From contig OZ004594.1 in assembly GCA_963924555.1 (NCBI GenBank), positions 2,945,563 to 3,009,562 of the forward strand: a DNA stretch of 64,000 bases, read 5' to 3'. This DNA is from Crambe crambe. Lineage: Eukaryota; Porifera; Demospongiae; Poecilosclerida; Crambeidae. Position numbers and translations under genes: made by a program. Every line of letters begins with the position of its first letter. The stretch's first letter is position 1. Below are positions 55,265 through 64,000 of the stretch, piece after piece. The notes under the pieces are model-generated. The model worked only from the letters and a program-made list of their open reading frames with translations. It was not told the origin of the DNA and did no database searches.

Positions 55265-58200
55265 ATGCCCTCAAAAGAACGAAAGAAAAAGGCTAATAGG
55301 AGAGAAGCTAATAGAAGGTACTACCAAAAAAATAAATTTTCCTTAAATGCACAATCACGAGAATATAATGCAGTTCACAAACAGGAATTAAGGGCACGAT
55401 CACAAAAATTTAATATAACTCACAGACAAGAATTGAAAGCACGATCAAAACAATACAATAGAGCTCACAGACAGGAATTGAAAGTGCTATCACAAAAATA
55501 TAAAATAACTCACAGACAGGAAATGAAAGTACAATCACAAGAATACAATAGAGCTCATAGACAAGAATTGAAAGCACGATCACAAGAATACAATAGAGCT
55601 CATAGACAAGAATTGAAAGTACGATCACAAGAATACAATAGAGCTCACAGACAAGAATTGAAAGTACGATCACAAGAATACAATAGAGCTCATAGACAAG
55701 AATTAAAAACTAAAGCACATAAATACAATAGAGCTCACAAAAAACAATTAAGTGCTTATTACAGGCAATACTATAAAATAAATAGCACTCAGATCAAAAC
55801 AGCTCAAAGACATTACTACTCTATTCATAAAGATAAGAAAATGGTTGCGGTTAGGAAATATCAGCTAAGAAATGCCAGGAAGATTTTGAAGTGGGCAAGA
55901 AAGTATTATGCTGAGCATCGTGCACGCATTGGTGCTAACAGGAGGCGAAGGTATGAACTTACTGAGCCTAAGCCTCTTACTAAAGAAAATTATATCAGAG
56001 AAATAACCAAAAAATTAATCAGTAATAGTCATGCCTCTAGACAAATGCTGCAGTCCTTTAAAGATCAGCATGAAAAAATTGCTCTTAAAATGACTGCAGC
56101 AACCTCTAGACGAGCTGCATCCTCTATAGCAGCTACAAGGTTGGTGAACAAGGTGCTGCAGATACGAAGGCATCTAGCTGGCTCCTTGTTAAAAATGGTA
56201 AGAGCAATTAATAAACTAAGCATATCCACTGAGAGTGATTTGGGTGAGGGTTCACATTGTGTTCATGGTGAACCATATTATTATGAAAGTTCCTATGTTC
56301 ATAATAGACCAAGCATTATTTGTATTGATGAGCATGGAAAATATAGATTGCTTGATGATGACAAAAATACCGTGGAGCATGTGGTTCCACGCTCATGGAA
56401 ATGCAATGACACATGTAGGACTCTATCACAATCTGATTTGTCATGCATTATTGAATTCAAATCAGTATTTAACGAGTCCCTGCAGAAAATACGTAAAGTT
56501 TTGGATGAGTGTGATGAATGTCCAAATAGCAAGTATGCTAAGGTAATCATTGTCCCAGCAAATGAGCCTGATAGTAACGTAGTACACTATAACTCTGTGG
56601 AATTAAAGGGACATAGTTTGATCTGTCACATTGGCAGTGATTGCAAAAGTAAGCTGAGAATCCTAAGAGCAGCATCGACTCACTATCCTGTGTTGAGGTC
56701 GTTCTTAAGATGTGTGTACTCAGCATTAAATAGCCATAAAAATATTGCTTCCCTTGATGAAGCTCTACACCGTGGAGACTTTAACAGCTTAATGAGAGAT
56801 TTTGAAATCACCTTTGATGATCTATTCAGTAATGAAGTCAATCTGTCTCATGAGCTTGAAAGTAGTTTCGCAAAATGTGTGCTTAGAAGACCAGATTTAG
56901 AAAAGCACCTTCAAATAGAGCACGCCGAAGTGATGGCAAAATATAAAAAAGAATTAGAAGATTATCCTCAGAATCCTTGCTGTAGCTGTAATATGCTCTT
57001 TTGTCTCAAGCAAGGCTCAAAAATTACTTTCAGTACAGAACTCGGCAACGTGTGGCTGGATTTAAAAGATTTCATCCTTAAGGATGATCCTAATGCTTCA
57101 AAAAAGACTCTGTTCATATGCACGTATTGCAGGTCTTATTTGAGGTCCAATAAAATGCCACCAAGATGTGTGCTCAATGGTTTACAAACCTCTCCAATAC
57201 CCAGAGAGCTGAGCGTGTTGGATGAGTTGAGCAAACAGCTCATTCAACGAGCGAAAGCTTTTCAAACTATAGTCAGGTTGGGCACTTATACAAACAAGGT
57301 GCCATCCTACAATTCACTTAAAGCCTGTAAGGGTAACATGTTTTTCTTACCCCTACCCCTGGACAAGACTCTAGAGACTCTTGATGGGGTTGAAGGATCT
57401 CTTGCTAACCCTGAACTTTACATTATAGTGAACAGTAAGCCCACCAAAGGCAATGTAGTGTGGCGAAGCTTAGTAGATGTAAATCAGGTAAAGGCTGCTA
57501 TCAAGAAGTTAAAAGAGTGCAACTGGCTCTACAAAGATGTCTGCGATGAATCTGTAGACTCTGCTGCCAAGGAGGTTATTGAAGTGGTAAGTAATACCTC
57601 TAGTACTGTGCTGGAAAAGGCCTCAAGTAGTGATATTGCTGGGTTCCAGTGCTACACACTGAGAGATATGAATGACAAACTCTCCACCAAAGATGACCTA
57701 CAACAATATAAAATGCTAAGCGTGCAAGAGGAACCTTTGAGTAGCACTCAAAGGCACCTCGATACCATGTGTTTCCCAGTCCTCTTTCCGGACGGAAACT
57801 TTGGTAAGTACCACCCTAGACAGGTGCCAGTATCCCACAGCGAATACGATAAGTCCCGTCTGTGGAACAATGACTCTCGCTTTAGAAAAGACCCTCAGTA
57901 TGTCTTTTATCTCCTAAAGGAGAAGGAGTCAAGGGAGTTAAAAGCTGGTGTGTATAATTTGCTTAAGACATCAAAATCCATTCCCACAACAGTGACTAAC
58001 ATTCTCCAGAAGGTCACAGCCAGTGACCAAAAACTTGAAGCTAACCTGTCCACTATGTTTCAGTCCATTCGTGGCACGAAACAGTATTGGTACAGGAGGA
58101 AGGGTGAATTAATGTGCATGTTGCGGGAACTGGGGCCTCAAAGCCTATTCCTAACCTTCAGCTGTGCAGAATATGAGTCACCTGACATAGCTGAGTACCT

Positions 58201-61200
58201 AAAAATTGTCAACAATGTTCCAGACAAATACAGCATTAATAAACTCTGCACTGAGGATCCTGTTTCGGTATCGAGGCAGTTTTCTCACAAATTTCATGCC
58301 TTCTTTCAGGCATTCATTGTAAAGGGTGAAGTCCTGGGTCCAGTAGAGCACTTTTACTGGAAAAAAGAGTACCAGGCACGTGGAGCACCACACTATCATG
58401 CAGTTCTATGGATAAAGGGTGCACCAATTATAGGTAAAGATGATCCAGATGTGGTGCTGTCCTGGATTCAGGAAAGAATCACTTGCCACATTCCTGACAA
58501 GGAAAACAATCCAGAACTGCACCACATGGTTACAAGGTACCAGTTGCACAAATGTAGCGATTACTGTAGAAAGAAACGCAAACGTGGGTCTGTGTTTCTA
58601 ACTACATGCAAGTTTGGATTTCCACGTCCAGAAAGAGAAAGTGCTGTTATAAATAATGTAGATTCCAGCTGTAAAAAGTTCCAAAAAATATGCGAAATAG
58701 CACGAGCACCTAGCGAAGTAAGGGTTAATGATTACAATCCCTTGCTTCTTCTGAACTGGGGGGCAAATATGGATATACAATTTGTGGGTGACAGGGACAT
58801 GGTTGTATCCATTTATGTCAGTGGATATGTTACCAAATATGAGCATGGTCACTTGCAAGAGCAGTATGAGGGCATTACAGATGACAAGAGCCTATGCAGC
58901 AAGCTTTTCAGTATTGGCCGCATGTTCTTAAAGTCTCGTGAATGTGGAATGCATGAAGCTGCTGACCACTTGAGTGGAGACCACCTCTATGAGAAATCTG
59001 TTGCCATTCAATGGGTTGATGTTCGCATGCCTCACAAAAGGCAGCGTAGGGTAAAAACGCATGCCCAGTTGTTAAAAATGAAATCGGAAGATCCGGAGAG
59101 TGAAAATATATTTACTCATAATTTCCTATCCACTTACTACCCACAAAGACCTGACGACTTGGAGGACATCTGCCTTCATGACTTTGTTGCCAATTACAGC
59201 TGGCATGAAACAGACCATAAGGGGGACAGAATATACAGGAAACTCAACAAACCTCGATTGGTCAACCACAAAATGTTTGATCCTGCAAAACAGGAAAACA
59301 GAGAAGATTACTATTACTCTCTGATTCTTCTCTTTGTACCCTTCAGAGATGAGGGTGCTCTTCTAAGAGAAAATGAAACTGCTGAAGAAGCTTTCAATCG
59401 TCTCCTGCCCCACAGTGATGATTGTTCCAATTATCACAGGAGGCTACAGACGATGCTCAATGCTGAGACTAAGGTGAGAAAAATAAATGAAGCAAGAAAG
59501 GCAGAAATCATGAAGAACTTAGAAAACAAAGAGCATGATAACATGCAGATCCTTGGAGAGGCTAAGCATGCAATGAAGGACATACAGGACATGAATCAGA
59601 AAATGCCTGACAACCTCACTCTAGAACAAAGGGAGAACATGTTGAACGCCGACCAGAAAAGGGTCTATGACACCATCCGTAATAGTTTGATACACCAGAA
59701 ACAACATGAAGAGGGCCAGTGTCTCTGTGACTACAAGCCCTTTGCAATATTTGTCAGTGGTGTAGGTGGTACTGGTAAGTCTTTCGTAATAGAGGCCGTA
59801 AAGGCATTAGTTGACAGCTTATGGACGTCAGAGGGTTTGAAGTGTGCTATCACTGCGCCCACTGGCTTGGCTGCGTTCAATGTTGGAGGTGTGACCATAC
59901 ACAGGCTGTTCCAGTTGCCTATCGAACATGAGGGCAAGGAAGCTGGCTATTGGTCACTGTCAAAGGATGCTCAGAAAGTGATGAAAACGACACTTCGTTC
60001 CCTTAAGTTGCTTGTCATTGATGAAGTGTCCATGGTGTCAAGTCTAAACTTGACCTATGTGCACATGAGAATGCAAGAAATCTTTGGGGAAGATCACTGG
60101 TTTGGAGGAAAGAATGTCCTCTTTGTTGGGGACTTACTCCAACTCCAACCAGTCAATGGCAACCCTGTGTTTGAAAAAATGAGTAGGGCTGCCATTGTCC
60201 ACAAGTTAGGATGCATTGGATCAATAAATATCTGGAAAGACTGTGTCCGTTATGACGAGCTCACAATTAACGAAAGACAGAAAAAAGACAGTCAGTTCTC
60301 TGATATTCTAGGTAAAGTGAGATGTGGTGGTCTCGCAAAAGAGATTCTTACAATTTTGAAAGAGCGCATTATTAATGTTCCAGTAGTTGAAAAGCTGGTG
60401 CAACTGCAGGAGTCGGGAAAAAATCCCGTGTGCCTGTTTCCAACCAGAAAACAGTGTGATGTGCTCAATGAGGAAATGCTGCGCAACTTGGAGTCAGAAG
60501 TGCATGTCATACCGTGCGCCGATGACGTAGACGAGACGCGCAGCACTGCAAAATGGCACCAAAAGGCAGCCAAACAACTTGAAAAGCTAAATCAGGACTG
60601 CAACAACACTGCAGGGTTGGAAGCTGTCCTGAAGTTGGCCGTGGGTGCCCGTGTAATGCTCAGGCGAAACATTGATGTTAAAGCAGGTTTAGTGAACGGT
60701 GCCATCGGCACCGTCCTTGGTGTGTTCTCAGAAAGAGTTTCAATCAAATTTGACCACTTAGAGAGCACCTGTGATATTGAAAAAATAAAGGGAAAGTTCA
60801 TGGTACTTAAGAGTTATTATGTGTCCCGTACCCAATTTCCTTTAATCTTGGCCTATGGGGTTACCATCCATAAATGCCAGGGCCTGTCGTTAGACTGTGC
60901 TATCGTAGATCTGTCAGACAAGGTATTTGCAGATGGGATGGCCTATGTAGCACTCTCAAGAGTGAGGTCTCTAAATGGACTGTACCTGACTGCATTTGAT
61001 GCACAATCCATTCGGGTAAGCAAAAATTGTGTAGCAGAAGTAAACAGGTTGAGACAATTGTTTAGAAAAGATCTCCCTCTTTATGAAACTCCAACTGCAT
61101 GTGTCTCCAGAAAAAGAAAGCTCACCGGCACGTGTGATGTGGAGCCACAATCAAAAAAGATATGTGGTCCCACAACGAAAAAGCTTCAGCCTGAGCCTAA

Positions 61201-62401
61201 GTCAAAATCAGCAAGGTCTCAGTCTCGCCAGAAGAAAGTATGGCCGTTCAAATTCCACTCTGTGGATGAACAGTGGCAACGTACTGCTTGCCACTCACTG
61301 AACATAATTTTTAAGCAAAAAAATACAATATTTCAGGGAAGTGGGGAAAGACCGCTGACACGTCCAGACATGAGAAGGGTGAAGAGAGTTAAGGGCGACG
61401 GAAATTGCATGTTCCGAGCCCTCTCTCTAGTGGTGACTGGGAGTGAAGACCAGCATCACGCCATTCGTACTAGAATAGTGGAGCACATGAGAAGTATTGC
61501 CCACCTCATGCTGGGACACATCAAGAGTCATACTGGTTTTAATACTTGCCAGAATATTGATGAGTACTTGCAGAAAAGCGAAATGGCTGAATGTAACACT
61601 TGGGGATCCGACATTGAATTACTGTGCTTTGCACACTTATGTAAAGTATGTGTGTTCTCTTATTCTACAGAATCAAGCAACTGGGACAGATATGGTCCCA
61701 ATAATGTTGACAGAACAATAACTGTAGATGTGACCGCAAAGTCCATATACCTGTTTCACCCTTCTGGCCATTATGATGTAGTGGGATCCACTCTAAAGCC
61801 TCCAAACTCTACACCAGACTGGTTGGAACAATCCAGAAACACTGAGGTATGGAATGATCTAAGGTTTCACTCTGTTGACTCAGAGTGGCAGTTGGAAGCT
61901 TGTAATTTACTAGGCTTGCCATTACACGGTCCAAATGGTGTGAGCCCAGGTGGCCCCAATTTAGCCATAACACGTCCTGCTTCTTATAAATCAATCCAAG
62001 GAGATGGTAATTGTCTGTTCAGATCCCTTTCATACCTAATAACAGGCTCATGTTGTCACTACAGAGAAGTCCGTGAAAGAATTATAGACCACATGCGAAA
62101 TGTATTTGAGCCGGTTTATGTTAGTGATTATTTAAGGAGCACTAACATGGACCAAGATGGGATTTGGGGGACTCATAATGAAATTACAACTCTCTCACAT
62201 TTACTGAGAACCCCAATATATACTTTTGTGCCTGATTCACATAACTGGGTCAGAATAACTCCTGAGGCAATGGATCAGGACTTTATCATTCCAATAACGC
62301 AAAAGGCAATGTATTTAGAGAATCACAGGAATCATTTCAATGTGGTTATGACTGTGAAACCAATCCCTAATATTAGTAGTGACCCTATCGAAATAGATTA
62401 A
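55265..62401 (+). CDS. Helitron/Helentron Rep-helicase with two C-terminal OTU domains, intact
   Basis: Single 2378-codon frame without stops, the replication protein of a rolling-circle transposon. Order: a basic N-terminus with nine or so 15-residue repeats of the type RAHRQELKARSQEYN (about 35-165); a cysteine-rich segment with CCSC and CTYC (about 575-630); the Helitron N-terminal region (FPDGNFGKYHPRQVP, about 840); the Rep nuclease with HUH motif GAPHYHAVLW (about 1043) and tyrosines in SIYVSGYVTKYEHG (about 1183-1190); a PIF1-like helicase with Walker A GVGGTGKS (about 1500), VIDEVSM, GDLLQLQPVNG, HKCQGLSLD and YVALSRVRS (about 1895). The C-terminus holds two OTU cysteine-protease modules, each preceded by FHSVD..WQ..AC, with GDGNC at about 2043 and 2246 and HYDVV / HFNVV for the histidine. 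All catalytic motifs are present, so the element may be autonomous. I chose the first ATG of the frame. Confidence 0.93.
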   Translation: MPSKERKKKANRREANRRYYQKNKFSLNAQSREYNAVHKQELRARSQKFNITHRQELKARSKQYNRAHRQELKVLSQKYKITHRQEMKVQSQEYNRAHRQELKARSQEYNRAHRQELKVRSQEYNRAHRQELKVRSQEYNRAHRQELKTKAHKYNRAHKKQLSAYYRQYYKINSTQIKTAQRHYYSIHKDKKMVAVRKYQLRNARKILKWARKYYAEHRARIGANRRRRYELTEPKPLTKENYIREITKKLISNSHASRQMLQSFKDQHEKIALKMTAATSRRAASSIAATRLVNKVLQIRRHLAGSLLKMVRAINKLSISTESDLGEGSHCVHGEPYYYESSYVHNRPSIICIDEHGKYRLLDDDKNTVEHVVPRSWKCNDTCRTLSQSDLSCIIEFKSVFNESLQKIRKVLDECDECPNSKYAKVIIVPANEPDSNVVHYNSVELKGHSLICHIGSDCKSKLRILRAASTHYPVLRSFLRCVYSALNSHKNIASLDEALHRGDFNSLMRDFEITFDDLFSNEVNLSHELESSFAKCVLRRPDLEKHLQIEHAEVMAKYKKELEDYPQNPCCSCNMLFCLKQGSKITFSTELGNVWLDLKDFILKDDPNASKKTLFICTYCRSYLRSNKMPPRCVLNGLQTSPIPRELSVLDELSKQLIQRAKAFQTIVRLGTYTNKVPSYNSLKACKGNMFFLPLPLDKTLETLDGVEGSLANPELYIIVNSKPTKGNVVWRSLVDVNQVKAAIKKLKECNWLYKDVCDESVDSAAKEVIEVVSNTSSTVLEKASSSDIAGFQCYTLRDMNDKLSTKDDLQQYKMLSVQEEPLSSTQRHLDTMCFPVLFPDGNFGKYHPRQVPVSHSEYDKSRLWNNDSRFRKDPQYVFYLLKEKESRELKAGVYNLLKTSKSIPTTVTNILQKVTASDQKLEANLSTMFQSIRGTKQYWYRRKGELMCMLRELGPQSLFLTFSCAEYESPDIAEYLKIVNNVPDKYSINKLCTEDPVSVSRQFSHKFHAFFQAFIVKGEVLGPVEHFYWKKEYQARGAPHYHAVLWIKGAPIIGKDDPDVVLSWIQERITCHIPDKENNPELHHMVTRYQLHKCSDYCRKKRKRGSVFLTTCKFGFPRPERESAVINNVDSSCKKFQKICEIARAPSEVRVNDYNPLLLLNWGANMDIQFVGDRDMVVSIYVSGYVTKYEHGHLQEQYEGITDDKSLCSKLFSIGRMFLKSRECGMHEAADHLSGDHLYEKSVAIQWVDVRMPHKRQRRVKTHAQLLKMKSEDPESENIFTHNFLSTYYPQRPDDLEDICLHDFVANYSWHETDHKGDRIYRKLNKPRLVNHKMFDPAKQENREDYYYSLILLFVPFRDEGALLRENETAEEAFNRLLPHSDDCSNYHRRLQTMLNAETKVRKINEARKAEIMKNLENKEHDNMQILGEAKHAMKDIQDMNQKMPDNLTLEQRENMLNADQKRVYDTIRNSLIHQKQHEEGQCLCDYKPFAIFVSGVGGTGKSFVIEAVKALVDSLWTSEGLKCAITAPTGLAAFNVGGVTIHRLFQLPIEHEGKEAGYWSLSKDAQKVMKTTLRSLKLLVIDEVSMVSSLNLTYVHMRMQEIFGEDHWFGGKNVLFVGDLLQLQPVNGNPVFEKMSRAAIVHKLGCIGSINIWKDCVRYDELTINERQKKDSQFSDILGKVRCGGLAKEILTILKERIINVPVVEKLVQLQESGKNPVCLFPTRKQCDVLNEEMLRNLESEVHVIPCADDVDETRSTAKWHQKAAKQLEKLNQDCNNTAGLEAVLKLAVGARVMLRRNIDVKAGLVNGAIGTVLGVFSERVSIKFDHLESTCDIEKIKGKFMVLKSYYVSRTQFPLILAYGVTIHKCQGLSLDCAIVDLSDKVFADGMAYVALSRVRSLNGLYLTAFDAQSIRVSKNCVAEVNRLRQLFRKDLPLYETPTACVSRKRKLTGTCDVEPQSKKICGPTTKKLQPEPKSKSARSQSRQKKVWPFKFHSVDEQWQRTACHSLNIIFKQKNTIFQGSGERPLTRPDMRRVKRVKGDGNCMFRALSLVVTGSEDQHHAIRTRIVEHMRSIAHLMLGHIKSHTGFNTCQNIDEYLQKSEMAECNTWGSDIELLCFAHLCKVCVFSYSTESSNWDRYGPNNVDRTITVDVTAKSIYLFHPSGHYDVVGSTLKPPNSTPDWLEQSRNTEVWNDLRFHSVDSEWQLEACNLLGLPLHGPNGVSPGGPNLAITRPASYKSIQGDGNCLFRSLSYLITGSCCHYREVRERIIDHMRNVFEPVYVSDYLRSTNMDQDGIWGTHNEITTLSHLLRTPIYTFVPDSHNWVRITPEAMDQDFIIPITQKAMYLENHRNHFNVVMTVKPIPNISSDPIEID
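55355..55760 (+). repeat. 45-bp coding repeats in the Helitron N-terminus
   Basis: Nine 45-bp units encode 15-residue repeats (RAHRQELKVRSQEYN type). The central four units are nearly the same, the outer ones diverged, which is typical of recent expansion from the middle. The repeats are strongly basic and helical, perhaps for DNA binding. Confidence 0.9.
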
Positions 62402-63462
62402 GACAAAAGAGATAATTGTTCACTTAAAGCTATGTACTTGAATAAATCAATGTGCTGTGTACTTCTCTCCCAAGTGCAGGAGTAAATTGATGACTTTGAG
62501 AAGAGAGAGAACGATGAAAACCTCAAGTTCATCCTCGTATCCTTATTAAAGAGATATGCAACTGTTGTTGCAGTGTAATCAGTGGCAAGTAGACCTCAAA
62601 TTGTAACAGTCACGTTTGTACATGCTGGGTGTTGTGTACCCAGCTCGTGACTTGCACATGCATCTAAGCATGTGTCAGGTGTTGTGTACCTGATTACGTC
62701 ATGTTTGTACATGCCAGGTGTTGTGTACCTGAGCTCATGACAAAAAAAAGGCAATTTAAGAACTACACATTGCCACTGTTAATTATTATATAAGTTAAAA
62801 TTAGCATGGGTATGCCATGCTGACGAGCTGAAACAACAGTGAAACAAAACGATCCAAGATTAAAATCTGGGTCATTTTGTCCATGGCTCCCTGTTAATGT
62901 TAGTGTATGTATGTATGCTTTTGTCTACTTTATGCAGGTGTGATTCAACGACTATAACGGATAGAAAATTTTTTTGAATGGTATTTCCAACATATTTATT
63001 AATGCCCACCTAATGGCTAGGACCATAAATTGAAGGGGAGGCAGGGGAACATCAGTTTTACACACTTAGAAAACTTATCCTGTTGTTAGTATCCATGGTT
63101 TCAGCCAAAAAATTGTTTCATTACTATGGTTACTGTTAAATTTTGGGTGTGTATCATTTGGAGTACTGGACAGTGTGTCTCAAACCATTACAATCATTCA
63201 TACAATCATTCATGTATAGTAGTACTTGTACTACAGGTTATTGTTCTCATTTACTGCTGGCCTGCTAGACTTGGTGACTCTATGGTAAAAATTAACCCTC
63301 TTATAGCTTCATACAGGGGTTAACATGTATACTGAATGATTTCTATTTAAGCTAGCATGTTGTGCTCAATGTATCATTTCTTTAAGATGGATAATGATGG
63401 TTAGTAGTTATTGGATCTAATTACACATTTTTAAATTGTTCTCGCTTTCTTTATCAGAAAAC
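62402..63462. other. Region downstream of the Helitron gene, with three hairpins
   Basis: No gene was supported. Three hairpins share the loop GTTGTGT at 62624-62644, 62675-62693 and 62715-62731. AATAAA at 62442 may serve the Helitron transcript. Beyond 62760 is AT-rich sequence without clear repeats. The exact 3' end of the transposon (hairpin then CTRR) could not be fixed. Confidence 0.6.
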
Positions 63463-64000
63463 ATGTCGAGTGAGGATGAAAGCCTTTTAGGTAAGCAATT
63501 TTGTTGTTGTAGGTAGTCAAAACTTATTTCAATGTAGCACATGCATGTCTCGTTGTTGTGCTCATACAGTAACATAATTAATGCTACAGAAGTGTAATAG
63601 CTAATCATTGTTTTTAAAGGTAAAAGAGAAGAAGAGCATAAAAAAGAGGACGAAAAAAAAAATGAAAGAAAAGACGATGAAAGAAAAGACGATGAAAAAA
63701 AAGACAAAGAAAAAAGTATGAACAAGACCATTAATTGCATACTTGAAATTTTTCTTACAACAGCTGGCAAGGAGGACAAACTAAAAAGAAAAAAAAGTAA
63801 GTGATATGTGATATTCACCTTCTTCCATAATAGCTAGCTGCTTCAAAAAAATTCAGTAGTTTGCAGGTATTGGTTAAAAGGAAGGTGTAAGTTTGGGGAG
63901 GAATGCCTCTACAAACGTAAGTTTAAGGCTATATGTCTCCATAATAACTACATAATTTTCTTACTCTGCAGATTCAGCTAGTTTCCCCAAAGAACGAAGA
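63463..64000 (+). CDS. CCCH zinc-finger protein, 5' end (partial)
   Basis: Exons 63463-63490, 63620-63796, 63860-63916 and 63972 onward, running off the window. Exon 1 reads MSSEDESLL and ends at GTAAGC. Exon 2 is very charged (KREEEHKKEDEKKNERKDD). Exons 3-4 give CRYWLKGRCKFGEECLYKH, which is C-x7-C-x5-C-x3-H, a CCCH zinc finger of the RNA-binding type, followed by SASFPKERR. The acceptor chosen for exon 3 is TTCAGTAG before TTTGCAGG; the more obvious TTTGCAG would run into a stop. 63716-63763 could be a further 48-bp intron (GTATGA...CAACAG), which is in frame either way. Family resemblance is to makorin- and ZC3H-type proteins; no closer assignment is possible. Confidence 0.6.

Noticed and set aside
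55410-55673. 87-codon minus-strand frame of leucine/valine repeats
   Set aside because: Antisense to the 45-bp coding repeats of the Helitron N-terminus.

Overview
The window looks like nuclear DNA of an early-branching animal, most likely a demosponge. That is an inference. It rests on AT-rich sequence, compact genes with many short GTAAGT-type introns in tight head-to-head pairs, a mix of animal or ciliary genes (conventional protein kinase C, NEURL2, IFT56, DRC3), and a large ankyrin/Roc-like GTPase/death-domain gene family with very homogeneous repeats. No prokaryotic features were seen.

Left part (1-23.6 kb), ordinary genes rebuilt exon by exon. 151-313 is the first coding exon of an unidentified minus-strand gene. 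794-12098 (-) is a complete 13-exon conventional protein kinase C. 12447-15541 (+) is DRC3, sharing a short bidirectional promoter with the kinase. 15781-17599 (-) is NEURL2 (neuralized repeat plus SOCS box). 17734-20262 (+) is IFT56/TTC26. 20348-22617 (-) is a secreted sialidase-like protein. 22709-23647 (+) is ribosomal protein L11. In the spliced genes the phases of all joined exons agree and the protein lengths match the families.

Middle part (23.6-42.5 kb): two paralogous minus-strand genes coding for ankyrin repeats, a Roc-like GTPase, a COR-like region and two death-like domains. The first (25996-33556) has about 50 ankyrin repeats, built largely from 204-bp double-repeat units arranged in 816-bp higher-order blocks, and carries one in-frame stop that splits receptor and signalling halves. 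The second (37889-42539) is cut off at its 5' end by a repeat cluster and interrupted by a 470-bp minisatellite insertion. Between them lie AT-rich repeats and a 30-bp minisatellite.

Right part (42.5-54.6 kb): a nested repeat cluster. At least six copies of a composite unit (long foldback hairpin + linker + GC-box/'ATGGCG' module) are arranged in tandem, plus one inverted copy. Three younger insertions can be defined exactly because an uninterrupted copy of the target lies nearby: a 1349-bp TA-flanked foldback element, a 2137-bp element with long terminal inverted repeats and a 7-bp duplication, and a dispersed repeat of about 0.64 kb that has a second copy in a DRC3 intron.

End (54.7-64 kb): an intact 2378-codon Helitron/Helentron-type transposase (basic repeat N-terminus, HUH Rep, PIF1-like helicase, two OTU protease domains) on the + strand. 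It is followed by three hairpins with one shared loop and covarying stems, and then by the 5' end of a CCCH zinc-finger gene that runs off the window.
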